Shown here: in pieces, positions 40,587 through 49,820 of the stretch
How positions within the stretch are numbered: position 1 is the stretch's first letter
How the letters are laid out: every line of letters starts with the position of its first letter
Source of the DNA: Clostridiales bacterium Firm_16
GTDB taxonomy: Bacteria; Bacillota; Clostridia; Saccharofermentanales; Saccharofermentanaceae
DNA: 64,000 nucleotides
Assembly (NCBI GenBank): GCA_001604185.1
Contig: LVAV01000022.1
Location: forward strand, 62,851 to 126,850
Direction of reading: 5' to 3'
Notes under the pieces: generated by a model
What the model saw: the letters and a program-made list of their open reading frames with translations, nothing else
Databases searched by the model: none
Told to the model about the DNA's origin: nothing
Made by a program: the position numbers and the translations under genes

Positions 40587-41447
40587 GTGAAGATCGCAGA
40601 CATTTACAAACAAAATAAGAAAAGCTTGTCCTTCGAGATTTTCCCGCCGAAGAAAGACACGGAACTGGAAAGCATCGATGAGACGCTGGAAGTGCTCTGC
40701 GAGCTGAATCCGGACTTTATCAGCGTGACCTTCGGTGCCGGCGGAAGCAGTAACAGCAACCGCACCATCGAGATCGCCAAAAACATCAAGAGAAGATACG
40801 GCGTGGAGCCGGTGGTGCATCTGACGTCTCTGCATTATGACAAGGCGGAGATCGATGAATTTGCCAATGTGATGGAAGCAGAAGGAATCGAAAATATCCT
40901 TGCTCTTCGTGGAGACCGTACCCCGAAGATCGCGGAGAAAGAGGATTTCCATCACGCTTCCGACCTGATCTCGTATCTTTCGAACGACCATGATTTCTGT
41001 TTCCTCGGCGCCTGTTATCCGGAACGGCATCCCGAGTCGGAAGATAAGGTCAGTGATATCAAGGGACTGCAGAAGAAGGTGGACTCAGGTGCTTCGGTAC
41101 TTCTGTCCCAGCTGTTCTTCGATAACGAGAAATTCTATGATTTCTGTGAGCGCTGTAAGATCGCAGGCATTGATGTCCCCATTATCCCGGGCATCATGCC
41201 GGTGATCAATGCCGCCCAGATCCGACGCATGCTTTCTCTGTGCAATGCTTCGTTCCCAGACCGTTTCAACCGTATCGTAAGAAAGTACGAAGACAGAAAG
41301 GAAGCACTCTTCGATGCGGGCATGTCCTATGCCTTAAGCCAGATCATCGATCTTCTGGCCAGTGATATCCCCGGAATCCACCTTTACACCATGAATAATC
41401 CGGTGGTGGCAAGACGTATCTGTGAGGGGATCCGAAACATCGTCTGA
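40587..41447 (+). CDS. metF: methylenetetrahydrofolate reductase
   Basis: 286 residues from a GTG start 4 bp after metE, with GAGA before it. It reduces 5,10-methylene-THF to 5-methyl-THF with NADH and FAD, making the methyl donor for MetE. Family motifs: LSFEIFPPKKDTELE, SVTFGAGGSSNS, HLTSLHYDK, ILALRGDRTPK, FCFLGACYPERHPES and IIPGIMPVINAAQIRR. The close coupling to metE is the standard Clostridial arrangement. Confidence 0.95.
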   Translation: MKIADIYKQNKKSLSFEIFPPKKDTELESIDETLEVLCELNPDFISVTFGAGGSSNSNRTIEIAKNIKRRYGVEPVVHLTSLHYDKAEIDEFANVMEAEGIENILALRGDRTPKIAEKEDFHHASDLISYLSNDHDFCFLGACYPERHPESEDKVSDIKGLQKKVDSGASVLLSQLFFDNEKFYDFCERCKIAGIDVPIIPGIMPVINAAQIRRMLSLCNASFPDRFNRIVRKYEDRKEALFDAGMSYALSQIIDLLASDIPGIHLYTMNNPVVARRICEGIRNIV

Positions 41448-41461
41448 TATATCAACCTATC

Positions 41462-41490
41462 TTTAAAATATAGCCGAAATGTGGTATCCT
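41462..41490 (+). promoter_or_regulatory. possible promoter of the dagK-kinase-GGDEF run
   Basis: TTTAAA (41462-41467), 17 bp, TATCCT (41485-41490). Weak at both boxes. Confidence 0.35.
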
Positions 41491-41557
41491 TAACGTAATT
41501 TGGGGGATTGCGGGGCTTTCGTGCCTGACGCGGTTCGGGGTAAGGTTAGGTAGACGC

Positions 41558-42508
41558 ATGAAGCACATTTTTATCATCAATCCACGTGCGGGAAGAGACA
41601 AAGAGAATATCGCTGTCCGTGTACGTGCCTTTCTTAAGCAGAGGCCGGAACTGGAAGCACTTGTTTTTACTACGGAATACAGCGGTCATGAGACCATTCT
41701 GGTGGGACGTCTGTGTCATATCTTCGAGGACGAGACGATCCGCCTTTATATCTGCGGAGGCTCCGGTACGCTGTGCCGGGCCGTCAGCGGTATCCCGAAC
41801 CTGGCTATGGTAGAAGTGGCTTTCTATCCATGTGGTATGACCAACGATATCCTGAAGGTATTCGAGGGTGAAGATGAACCTTTCCTGAATCTCAATGCGC
41901 TGGTAGGCGGTACGCCGATGTACATGGATCTTCTGGATTATGGTTTCGGTAAGGCACTGAACTTCTGTTCCGCAGGATATGATGCGAAAGTATCTGCGGA
42001 TGTAAACGGTATGGCGAAGTTCTCCATTGCCGGTTCCAAAGTGCCGTACTATGCGGCCATCATCCGCAACTCAATCTCCATTCTCCATTCCATGTATACC
42101 ATCGATATCGACGGCATGGATTATTCAGGAAGAAAGACATTCGTTACGGCACTGAACGGCGTCGTATATGGTGGTTCTTTCTCACCGGTACCGAAATCCA
42201 GTCCCGTAAACGGCAAGATCCGTTTCCTGCTTTACGATGCACCGTCCATCTTCTCGGTATGGGCGAATCTGAGAAATTACCGTAAGGGAGAACTGGAGAA
42301 AATCGGAAAATCAATCGTTTCCCAGGAGGGAACCTCTATGAAGGTCAAGATGCCGGAGAACAGAAAGATGTACTTCACGGCGGACGGAGAGACCTTCGAA
42401 ATGAAAGACCATAACAATGAATTCACTGTCCGCAACGTGCCGGCCGCACTGAAATTTGTCGTGCCGCAGGGTGTGGCCCTGAAAGAACAATGCAGGGAGG
42501 GACAGTAA
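41558..42508 (+). CDS. diacylglycerol kinase family lipid kinase
   Basis: 316 residues, DgkB/YegS type. It phosphorylates diacylglycerol or another lipid with ATP. Motifs: HIFIINPRAGRDKEN at the N-terminus, the nucleotide loop ICGGSGTLCRAVSGI (G-G-x-G-T), and EVAFYPCGMTNDILK (normally P-x-G-T-x-N-D; here G-M-T-N-D). In Gram-positives this recycles the diacylglycerol left by LtaS-type enzymes, which are encoded further along. The 3' end overlaps the open frame of the histidine kinase. AGGTTAGG precedes the ATG. Confidence 0.88.
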   Translation: MKHIFIINPRAGRDKENIAVRVRAFLKQRPELEALVFTTEYSGHETILVGRLCHIFEDETIRLYICGGSGTLCRAVSGIPNLAMVEVAFYPCGMTNDILKVFEGEDEPFLNLNALVGGTPMYMDLLDYGFGKALNFCSAGYDAKVSADVNGMAKFSIAGSKVPYYAAIIRNSISILHSMYTIDIDGMDYSGRKTFVTALNGVVYGGSFSPVPKSSPVNGKIRFLLYDAPSIFSVWANLRNYRKGELEKIGKSIVSQEGTSMKVKMPENRKMYFTADGETFEMKDHNNEFTVRNVPAALKFVVPQGVALKEQCREGQ

Positions 42509-42510
42509 GT

Positions 42511-45246
42511 ATGTTTTTAGATAGACGTGATGCCCAAAGAGTCCTGCTGAGTATTTACTGCTTCGTGTGCATTTTCTTTATGCTTTTGTCTTCGACAGCC
42601 CAGCAGTATCCTCTGTTCTTTAAAGTTTATTGCTGTGTTACCCCGATCGTGGCGATCCTTCTGACGAAGATCGCGAGACAGAACTTCAAGTTCCAGATGT
42701 ACATGATGACGTCGTTCTTCCTGCTGATGGTCGTGCTTTACGGGTTGATGTACAAGAACCCCGGTACGATCCAGGACGGTTTTATCACGGTAGCCTGTAT
42801 CGTCTCGTTGTACTTCGAATTCGGCGTGAACCTGTACTGTCTGTTCTTCACGTCGCTTTACTACGCATTCTGGATCGTCTATGATTATGAGCTTCTGAAT
42901 GCGACGCTGCTTTCTGCGTCTCCGATGGAGCTGGCCGTACGTATCACGCTCCTGCTGGTTGCCCAGGTGTTCCTGATGGCACTGGTATCTTCCATCAAGC
43001 GATCGCGACAGACCTTGGTTGAGAAGTCCGAGAGTACAGAAGCCCTGCTTCGTATCGTAGAGATCAAGAAGCAGGAGGCAGTAGCCGCTTCCCAGACCAA
43101 AGCCGACTTCCTGGCCAGCATGTCCCATGAGATCAGAACACCGATGAACGCCATCGTCGGTATGACGGAGATGATCCTTCGTGATGAGATCAACCCCAGT
43201 GTCCGTGAGAATGCACGTAACATCAAGAGTGCCGGTAATGCACTTCTGGCCATCGTAAACGATATCCTGGACTTCTCCAAGATCGAATCCGGTAAGATGG
43301 AGATCATCAATGTACGTTACCAGCTGACCTCGGTCATTAACGACATCATCAATATCATTACCGTACGTATGGCGGATAAGAACCTGGATCTGGTAGTAGA
43401 TGTGGACCCGAATATCCCGGCAGAGATGATCGGTGATGAGATCCGTCTTCGTCAGATCCTCCTGAACCTGATGAATAACGCGGTAAAGTTTACCAACGAA
43501 GGTCATATCGGACTGCGGGTATATTCTCGTGCGATATCCAGTGATATGTGCCTTCTGCATTTCGATGTTTCCGATACCGGTGCCGGTATCCGAGAAGAAG
43601 ATAAGCAGCGCCTCTTCGGAAGTTTCCAGAGACTGGATACCCGACAGAACCGTGCTATCGAGGGAACCGGACTTGGACTTTCGATCTGTAAGCGTCTTCT
43701 GGATCTTATGGGAGGTACCATTTCTGTTGACAGTACTTACGGCGTCGGAAGTACCTTCTCCTTCGAACTTCACCAGTTCGTCTCGAAACCTCAGCCGATG
43801 TCCATCGTGCCGGAAGCCAAGCGTGTGCATGTTTTGTATATTGAAGATAAGTCCGTCTATCTGGAGTCGGCTCGTGCCGATCTGCAGCGTCTGGGTGTAT
43901 CGGCCCGCATCAAGCAGAGAGTCGAGGATCTGGATCCTCAGTCCAATGCCCGTTACTCCTATATTTTCGTACCGAAGGATCTTTTCGATAACGGTGCGCA
44001 GCAGATCCGGCAGTTCGCCCAGACCCACGGTGATCCGAAGATCGTTCTTATGATCGATAAGGACCAGCTGGCGACAGGTTACAAGGATGTACTGATCGTG
44101 CGCCGCCCGGTATATTCGGCAGTATTTGCATCTGTTCTTCGTGACAAGCCCATCGAGTCCCTGGATTCCGATGAATTCCAGGAGAACTTCATTGCACCGG
44201 AAGCCCATGTACTCGTGGTCGACGATAATGCCGTCAACCTTAAGGTAGTCAAGGGCCTCATGGAGCCGTACCAGCTTCATGTATATACCGCCAACAGCGG
44301 CAGACAGTGCCTGGAGATGCTCAGGAAAGGTGACGAGCAGTTCCATATGATCTTTATGGATCACATGATGCCCGACCTTGATGGTATCGACACCCTCCGT
44401 CTGATCCGTAAGATGGACGGGGATTACTACAAGCGTGTACCGGTAATCGCCCTCACGGCCAATGCGGTAAGCGGTGTCCGGGAAATGTTCATGAACGAAG
44501 GCTTCCAGGGTTATGTATCGAAGCCGATCGAGCTGGCTCAACTGGAAAAAGCCCTGAAGAATAATCTGCCGACGGAACTGATCATCCGTAAGCAGCATAC
44601 CGTAGAGAGTGCACCTAAGGCCGGGGAAGGGGACTTCCTGCTTCGCGGTGTTAATGTTTCCCGTGGACTTCTCAATTGCGGTGACAGTCTGGATAACTAC
44701 ATCAGTCTCCTGAAGGTCGTTTACGATGACGGTGTGGAGAAGGTGGAACGGATCCGTAAACTGGCCCAGGATAAGAATTACGATGAATACGGTATCGAGG
44801 TCCACGCCTTGAAGAGTGTGGCTGCCTCTATCGGTGCCATGGAACTGTCCGAACAGGCGAAAGAACATGAATACGCCAACTATGACGGCCGTTTCGAATT
44901 TATCGATACGAACTATGAGGACCTGCTTTCCCGTTACAGTTCCCTTCTGGACGATATAGCCGTGGAACTCTCGGCTCGTGGTGCCATGTCTGTTCCGTCG
45001 GAAAATACCGACAGTGCATCGCCGAAACCGGAACTTCCGGAGGAGACATTCCGTCAGGCACTTATGGAAGTGCGTGCTTCGGTAGAGGACTTCGAGGCCG
45101 ATGCGGCACTAGAGAAACTGGACTGGATACTGGGATTCAATGTGGGTGAGGAGAGAGCACTTTGCCTGAATCGTACACGAAATCTGCTTAATGACTTCCA
45201 GTACGATGAAGCTGTGGGCAATATAGATAAACTTTTGGAAGGATAG
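42511..45246 (+). CDS. hybrid sensor histidine kinase with receiver and Hpt domains
   Basis: 911 residues from the ATG at 42511, which has GGGAGG upstream; the ATG at 42490 is inside dagK. Five to six membrane helices fill residues ~10-165, with no large outer domain. A coiled linker leads to HisKA with H206 (SMSHEIRTPMNAIVGM), then the ATPase domain (NNAVKFTNEG, SDTGAGI, GTGLGLSI). Residues ~438-545 look like a receiver without a clear phospho-Asp, a pseudo-receiver. A true receiver follows with D617 (FMDHMMPDLDG), then a C-terminal Hpt with H765 (VHALKSVAASIGA). The next gene, 10 bp away, encodes a receiver-GGDEF protein, so the chain H-D-H-D can be completed within the operon. Confidence 0.92.
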   Translation: MFLDRRDAQRVLLSIYCFVCIFFMLLSSTAQQYPLFFKVYCCVTPIVAILLTKIARQNFKFQMYMMTSFFLLMVVLYGLMYKNPGTIQDGFITVACIVSLYFEFGVNLYCLFFTSLYYAFWIVYDYELLNATLLSASPMELAVRITLLLVAQVFLMALVSSIKRSRQTLVEKSESTEALLRIVEIKKQEAVAASQTKADFLASMSHEIRTPMNAIVGMTEMILRDEINPSVRENARNIKSAGNALLAIVNDILDFSKIESGKMEIINVRYQLTSVINDIINIITVRMADKNLDLVVDVDPNIPAEMIGDEIRLRQILLNLMNNAVKFTNEGHIGLRVYSRAISSDMCLLHFDVSDTGAGIREEDKQRLFGSFQRLDTRQNRAIEGTGLGLSICKRLLDLMGGTISVDSTYGVGSTFSFELHQFVSKPQPMSIVPEAKRVHVLYIEDKSVYLESARADLQRLGVSARIKQRVEDLDPQSNARYSYIFVPKDLFDNGAQQIRQFAQTHGDPKIVLMIDKDQLATGYKDVLIVRRPVYSAVFASVLRDKPIESLDSDEFQENFIAPEAHVLVVDDNAVNLKVVKGLMEPYQLHVYTANSGRQCLEMLRKGDEQFHMIFMDHMMPDLDGIDTLRLIRKMDGDYYKRVPVIALTANAVSGVREMFMNEGFQGYVSKPIELAQLEKALKNNLPTELIIRKQHTVESAPKAGEGDFLLRGVNVSRGLLNCGDSLDNYISLLKVVYDDGVEKVERIRKLAQDKNYDEYGIEVHALKSVAASIGAMELSEQAKEHEYANYDGRFEFIDTNYEDLLSRYSSLLDDIAVELSARGAMSVPSENTDSASPKPELPEETFRQALMEVRASVEDFEADAALEKLDWILGFNVGEERALCLNRTRNLLNDFQYDEAVGNIDKLLEG

Positions 45247-45256
45247 AAACGAGTAA

Positions 45257-46618
45257 ATGAAAACGATCCTAGTCGTAGACGACAGCAAAGCGAACCTGAC
45301 GTTGGCCAAGCAGGCGCTGGAGAAGTTTTACCAGGTGAGTCTGGTGATCTCCGGACAGATGGCTTTACGTTTCCTGGAGAAGAAGACGCCGGATCTGATC
45401 CTGCTGGATATCAACATGCCGGAGATGGATGGTAAAGAGACGCTGCGGCAGATCCGTGCAGTGGAACAGTATAGAGAGATACCGGTCATTTTCCTGACGG
45501 CCAAGACCGATCCGGAAACGGAGGTCGAGTGTCTGGAACTGGGTGCGACAGACTTTATTGCCAAGCCTTTCGTGCCGCAGGTCATGCGTTCACGTATTGC
45601 CCGTACGCTGGAACTTGAGGAATACCGGCGTCTTGCCGAGAACCGCGCGAAGAAATTCGAGAATATCGCTTCCAAGGACGCCATGACGGGACTTTGGAAC
45701 CGAAGCTATCTGACCAATAAGATCGATGAGGTACTGGCCAATGGTTCCAATGCCGCGTATCTGATCGTGGACGTGGACCGTTTCAAGAGCGTCAACGATA
45801 AACTGGGACATATCACCGGTGATAAGGTACTGATCCGTCTGGCCCATATGATGATGGAGCACTTCCCGGAGGATACGGTTGCCCGTCTCGGCGGCGACGA
45901 ATTCGTAATCTTTATCGAGAACCCGCCGGAGAATGAGGTGCTTTGCGACCGGATCGCCCGTTTCCAGGAGAAAGTCAACGAAGACCTGAAAGAGACCACC
46001 AAGGGAATCGCGACATTGTCTATCGGTATTGCGCTGGCTCCTCAGGACGGCACGAACATGGATATTCTCTATGACAAGGCCGATCGTGCTCTTTACGTGG
46101 TGAAGAAGGAAAGCAGAAACGGTTTCCGTTTCTATGATTCGACGCTGCCGTCTAAGGCGGCCAAGGTCGACCGTCCTAACACTTTCGAGACGGATATTGC
46201 TCTTTTGATCCAGCAGTTGCGTGAACCGGGTACGGTCCGTGGCGCATACTGGCAGGAATATGACCCGTTCCTGGCGATCTTCCGCTTTATCGAGAGAATG
46301 CAGGCCCGCTCAGAGGGTACATTCTGCGTTATGCTGGCCACCTTGATGAATGAGAACGGCGAGCAGTTGGAGGCAGATGTTCTGCAGCCGAATATGGATA
46401 TTTTGTATTCCGCGATCCAGGATACGCTGCGTAAAGGCGATGTTTTCACGAAGTACAGCAGTTCTCAGTACGTGATCATGCTGCCTTCCGCCAATGCGGA
46501 ATCCGGCGGCAAAGTGGCGGCAGACCGTCTGAAGACGTACTTTGATAACATTAAGAAAGATCCGGGCGTAGTTCTCAAGACAGATCTGACCATGATGAAT
46601 ATGGTGGAGCGCGCCTGA
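45257..46618 (+). CDS. response regulator with GGDEF and a second, degenerate GGDEF-like domain
   Basis: 453 residues. The receiver (1-120) has the acidic pair VVDDS, D51 in LLDINMPEMDG, and K103. The diguanylate cyclase domain (138-295) begins ASKDAMTGLWNR and has intact RLGGDEF at 210-216; the product is c-di-GMP. The RxxD inhibitory site is incomplete: Phe stands where Arg is expected. Residues ~310-453 repeat the pattern without active residues: KGDVFTKYSSSQYVIMLPSAN has SSSQY where GGDEF should be, so this looks like a dead second copy, perhaps sensory or for dimerisation. It lies 10 bp after the hybrid kinase, its likely phosphodonor. Confidence 0.9.
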   Translation: MKTILVVDDSKANLTLAKQALEKFYQVSLVISGQMALRFLEKKTPDLILLDINMPEMDGKETLRQIRAVEQYREIPVIFLTAKTDPETEVECLELGATDFIAKPFVPQVMRSRIARTLELEEYRRLAENRAKKFENIASKDAMTGLWNRSYLTNKIDEVLANGSNAAYLIVDVDRFKSVNDKLGHITGDKVLIRLAHMMMEHFPEDTVARLGGDEFVIFIENPPENEVLCDRIARFQEKVNEDLKETTKGIATLSIGIALAPQDGTNMDILYDKADRALYVVKKESRNGFRFYDSTLPSKAAKVDRPNTFETDIALLIQQLREPGTVRGAYWQEYDPFLAIFRFIERMQARSEGTFCVMLATLMNENGEQLEADVLQPNMDILYSAIQDTLRKGDVFTKYSSSQYVIMLPSANAESGGKVAADRLKTYFDNIKKDPGVVLKTDLTMMNMVERA

Positions 46619-46667
46619 GTTTTATGGTAGAATTAAAAAGTTAATTGTTTAATTGGAGGCGACAACG

Positions 46668-47957
46668 ATGCTCGACATCAAATTGGTCCGTTCTAATCCG
46701 GACTTGGTAAAAGAAAACATTAAGAAGAAATTCCAGGATGAGAAGCTTCCTCTGGTAGATGAAGTGATCGCTCTGGACAAGGAACTGCGCGAGGCCAAGA
46801 CCCGTGTAGAATATCTCAGAAGCCAGAGAAATACCATCAGTAAGCAGATCGGTATGCTCATGGGCCAGGGCAAGAAGGATGAAGCCGAAGAGGCAAAGAA
46901 GCAGGTAGCGGCCATGGCTGACGAGATGGCCCAGCTGGATGCCAAGGAGCAGGAGCTGACCGAGAAAGTCAGAAAGATCATGCTGGTCATCCCGAATATC
47001 ATTGATGATTCGGTACCGATCGGTAAAGACGATAGTGAGAATGTAGAGAATGAGCGTTTCGGCGAGCCGGTGGTTCCGGATTATGAGATCCCGTATCACG
47101 TGGATATCATGGAGCGCTTTGACGGTATCGATCTCGATGCTGCCAGAAAGACATCCGGTAACGGTTTCTACTACCTCAAGGGTGACATCGCCAGACTGCA
47201 TTCCGCGATCCTTTCTTATGCAAGAGATTTCATGATCGATCGTGGTTTCACTTACTACGTACCGCCGTTCATGATCCGTTCTGCCGTTGTTGACGGTGTT
47301 ATGAGTTTCGCCGAGATGGAGAACATGATGTATAAGATCGAGGGCGAAGACCTCTATCTGATCGGTACATCCGAGCACTCCATGATCGGTAAGTTCATCG
47401 ATACGATGCTGGATGAGGAAGACCTGCCTCAGACGCTGACCAGTTATTCTCCTTGCTTCCGTAAGGAAGTCGGTGCCCATGGTATCGAGGAGCGCGGTGT
47501 TTACCGTATCCACCAGTTCGAGAAGCAGGAGATGATCGTCGTCTGCAAGCCGGAAGACAGCATGGACTGGTATAACAAACTGTGGAAGAACTCCGTTGAT
47601 TTCTTCAGAAGCCTGGATATCCCGGTACGTACACTGGAGTGCTGCTCGGGTGATCTTGCCGACCTGAAGGTGAAGTCCTGCGACGTAGAAGCCTGGTCTC
47701 CGCGTCAGCAGAAGTATTTCGAGGTAGGTTCCTGCTCCACTCTCGGTGATGCGCAGGCCAGAAGACTCGGAATCCGTATTAAGAATAAAGAGAAGGGTAA
47801 TTACTTCGCACATACCCTCAATAACACCGTTGTGGCTCCGCCGCGTATGTTGATCGCTTTCCTGGAAAACAACTTGAACGCAGATGGTTCGGTCAACATC
47901 CCGCAGCCGCTCCGTATGTATATGGGTGGCAAGGAGAAGCTTCTGCCGAAGAAGTAA
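46668..47957 (+). CDS. serS: seryl-tRNA synthetase
   Basis: 429 residues from the ATG at 46668 with GGAGG (46655-46659) at ideal distance; a TTG at 46653 overlaps that site and is rejected. N-terminal two-helix coiled coil that grips the tRNA-Ser long arm (residues ~30-105), then class II motifs: TYYVPPFMIRS, the motif 2 region SPCFRKEVGAHGIEERGVYRIH (in two parts), and motif 3 NNTVVAPPRMLIAFLEN. There is no T-box leader; it seems to depend on read-through from the GGDEF gene or on the weak TAGAAT at 46628. Confidence 0.96.
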   Translation: MLDIKLVRSNPDLVKENIKKKFQDEKLPLVDEVIALDKELREAKTRVEYLRSQRNTISKQIGMLMGQGKKDEAEEAKKQVAAMADEMAQLDAKEQELTEKVRKIMLVIPNIIDDSVPIGKDDSENVENERFGEPVVPDYEIPYHVDIMERFDGIDLDAARKTSGNGFYYLKGDIARLHSAILSYARDFMIDRGFTYYVPPFMIRSAVVDGVMSFAEMENMMYKIEGEDLYLIGTSEHSMIGKFIDTMLDEEDLPQTLTSYSPCFRKEVGAHGIEERGVYRIHQFEKQEMIVVCKPEDSMDWYNKLWKNSVDFFRSLDIPVRTLECCSGDLADLKVKSCDVEAWSPRQQKYFEVGSCSTLGDAQARRLGIRIKNKEKGNYFAHTLNNTVVAPPRMLIAFLENNLNADGSVNIPQPLRMYMGGKEKLLPKK

Positions 47958-47987
47958 TATCACGAAGAATAGTTACAGGATTTTAGA

Positions 47988-49019
47988 ATGCGAAATAGAA
48001 AGTTTGTCTTTGCTTTTGTGATCTTCGATGTCATCTTGATTCTTGGCATCGTGGTCTACCTTGTGGTTGCAAATCCTTTTAGTGAGTCTGTGGCGCCTTC
48101 CATCTCCGGAACCACCACCACGACGGTCTCGCCCGGCGGAAGTGACGGGGAGACCTATGGCCCGCTTTCCAAGGACGGAGAGATCAGCCGTGAATCCATG
48201 AAGATCTTTGGCAATGAGCCGCCGATGTATGCGTTGACGGAAGAATCCCAGAAGACCTCGGACGGCAAGTATTATACGGCTTACAAGGGTTACCTCGAAC
48301 TGGATGCAGACGGAGACGGACAGAGCGAGTATTTTTCCGTCAGCCTGGATGAGTACAGTGGTTCCTTCTATTTCCTGGCAAGAAAGAACGGTCAGGCATA
48401 TGACTATGTTCTGCCCGGATCTGATTTTATGTACAACAAGGACTATGACGCCCAGGTCTGCAAGGGCGAGATCCGTGGTTTTACCGTAGATCTGGATCCT
48501 TCAGATAAGTATCTGGAGATCGGTGTGGTTCTGACAAGAGATAACTGGGAGGAGATCGAGACTCTCGTTGCCCGTTTCGACGGTAGTGAGGTCAAGGCTT
48601 CCCGCGTGAGAGGATTGCTCTGCGGAAGTGAGAATGGTACTGGTGTACAATTCTACACTTATGATACTATATATGGTGTACACAAGTTATATCGCACCTA
48701 TTCCTTGTCGTCGGATCGGGATTTCCTGTTCCCGGCCTGGGATTATTTCGTAGATGTGGATGCAGAACAGGCTTCCTTCCTCCACGACCCGACAATGGAT
48801 ATCCGTTGTCAGAACCTAAGCGGTGAAACGGTCGTCATGAAGGCCGGCACGAAGTTCTACTGGTGCCGTACCGATAACGAGACGTTTGTCGATGTGCTGA
48901 CGTTGGACGGTTATGTCTACCGTCTGCCCGTTACATCGGAGATCGTTGAGTATCCGGAAGGAAAGCAGACAGTCTACCATCTCGGCGATCAATATGCTGC
49001 AGATCTTTACCAGGGATAA
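47988..49019 (+). CDS. membrane-anchored protein of unknown function
   Basis: 343 residues. One N-terminal helix (FVFAFVIFDVILILGIVVYLVV) anchors it with a short inner tail; a Thr/Ser/Gly-rich spacer (ISGTTTTTVSPGG) follows. The outer ~270 residues are beta-rich and acidic, with a calcium-like DADGDGQSEYF loop near residue 105, also found in FG-GAP and VCBS-type proteins. No catalytic motif. It lies between serS and pssA in the same direction. Function unknown. Confidence 0.65.
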   Translation: MRNRKFVFAFVIFDVILILGIVVYLVVANPFSESVAPSISGTTTTTVSPGGSDGETYGPLSKDGEISRESMKIFGNEPPMYALTEESQKTSDGKYYTAYKGYLELDADGDGQSEYFSVSLDEYSGSFYFLARKNGQAYDYVLPGSDFMYNKDYDAQVCKGEIRGFTVDLDPSDKYLEIGVVLTRDNWEEIETLVARFDGSEVKASRVRGLLCGSENGTGVQFYTYDTIYGVHKLYRTYSLSSDRDFLFPAWDYFVDVDAEQASFLHDPTMDIRCQNLSGETVVMKAGTKFYWCRTDNETFVDVLTLDGYVYRLPVTSEIVEYPEGKQTVYHLGDQYAADLYQG

Positions 49020-49053
49020 CTTGTACTGAATAGAAAGAAGAGGTCCAACATAC

Positions 49054-49782
49054 ATGTCGGAGCAAAACAAGGAGCAGATACAGCAGCAGGAGACCAAGGA
49101 TAATAGTTCGCAGGAGGAGAATTCCCGTATTGCGAAGAAGTCCGTCCTCTCCACAGTCCTGATCGGTTTTTATGACCGGTCGGTAGTCATGACCTATATC
49201 GGTCTGGCTTTTGCCGTTGTGGGTATCTGCTTTGCCTATGTCACGAACCTTACCTGGTCGGTAGTCTGCCTGATCGTGGCAGGCGTATGCGATATGTTCG
49301 ACGGTAAGATCGCCAGAGCCTGCAAGAACCGTACAGAAGAAGCCAAGGAATTCGGCGTGCAGATCGACTCTTTGTGTGACACGGTTGCTTTCGTTGTTCT
49401 GCCTGTTCTGATCTCGCTGGAGATGGGACATCAGGGACCGATCAGTATCACGGTATGTGTGCTGTATGTGCTGGCCGGTGTCATCCGTCTGGCATACTTT
49501 AACGTACTGGCGGCCAAGGCCGACAAGAGTTCGCCCATGAAGTTCTATACCGGTCTCCCGGTTACTTCCGCGGCCGTGATCTTCCCGACATTGTGGCTGA
49601 TCTCCCGCTTTATTCAGAGATTTTCTACTACGATCCTTTTCGATACCTTCATGTTTATTACGGCAGTGCTGTTCGTTTCAAGACTGCGCTTTAGAAAGCC
49701 GAAGGGTATCGCATACTATATTTTCACACTTATCGCCGTGATCGGTATCGTTGTACTGCTGTATCTGCAGTACTGGCGCTAA
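49054..49782 (+). CDS. pssA: CDP-diacylglycerol-serine O-phosphatidyltransferase
   Basis: 242 residues. A CDP-alcohol phosphatidyltransferase: the metal-binding motif D-G-x2-A-R-x8-G-x3-D-x3-D reads DGKIARACKNRTEEAKEFG then VQIDSLCD. Several membrane helices surround it (YIGLAFAVVGICFAYV, VVCLIVAGVCDMF, TLIAVIGIVVLLYLQY). The sequence and length fit the PssA subgroup that makes phosphatidylserine, though phosphatidylglycerol synthesis cannot be fully excluded. A ~45-residue Gln/Glu/Lys-rich N-terminal tail is unusual. AAGAAGAGG precedes the ATG. Confidence 0.85.
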   Translation: MSEQNKEQIQQQETKDNSSQEENSRIAKKSVLSTVLIGFYDRSVVMTYIGLAFAVVGICFAYVTNLTWSVVCLIVAGVCDMFDGKIARACKNRTEEAKEFGVQIDSLCDTVAFVVLPVLISLEMGHQGPISITVCVLYVLAGVIRLAYFNVLAAKADKSSPMKFYTGLPVTSAAVIFPTLWLISRFIQRFSTTILFDTFMFITAVLFVSRLRFRKPKGIAYYIFTLIAVIGIVVLLYLQYWR

Positions 49783-49820
49783 GCGTATCTGTATTTGTTT
49801 CAGACAGAGGGGAGAAGAAT

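Noticed and set aside
42517..44868. 783-codon open frame on the minus strand
   Set aside because: It is antisense to the hybrid histidine kinase, whose domains are complete. The product is rich in His, Gln, Asp and Arg with no fold, a typical shadow of codon usage.
46641..47963. 440-codon minus-strand open frame
   Set aside because: Exact antisense of serS; no start signal and no recognisable domain.
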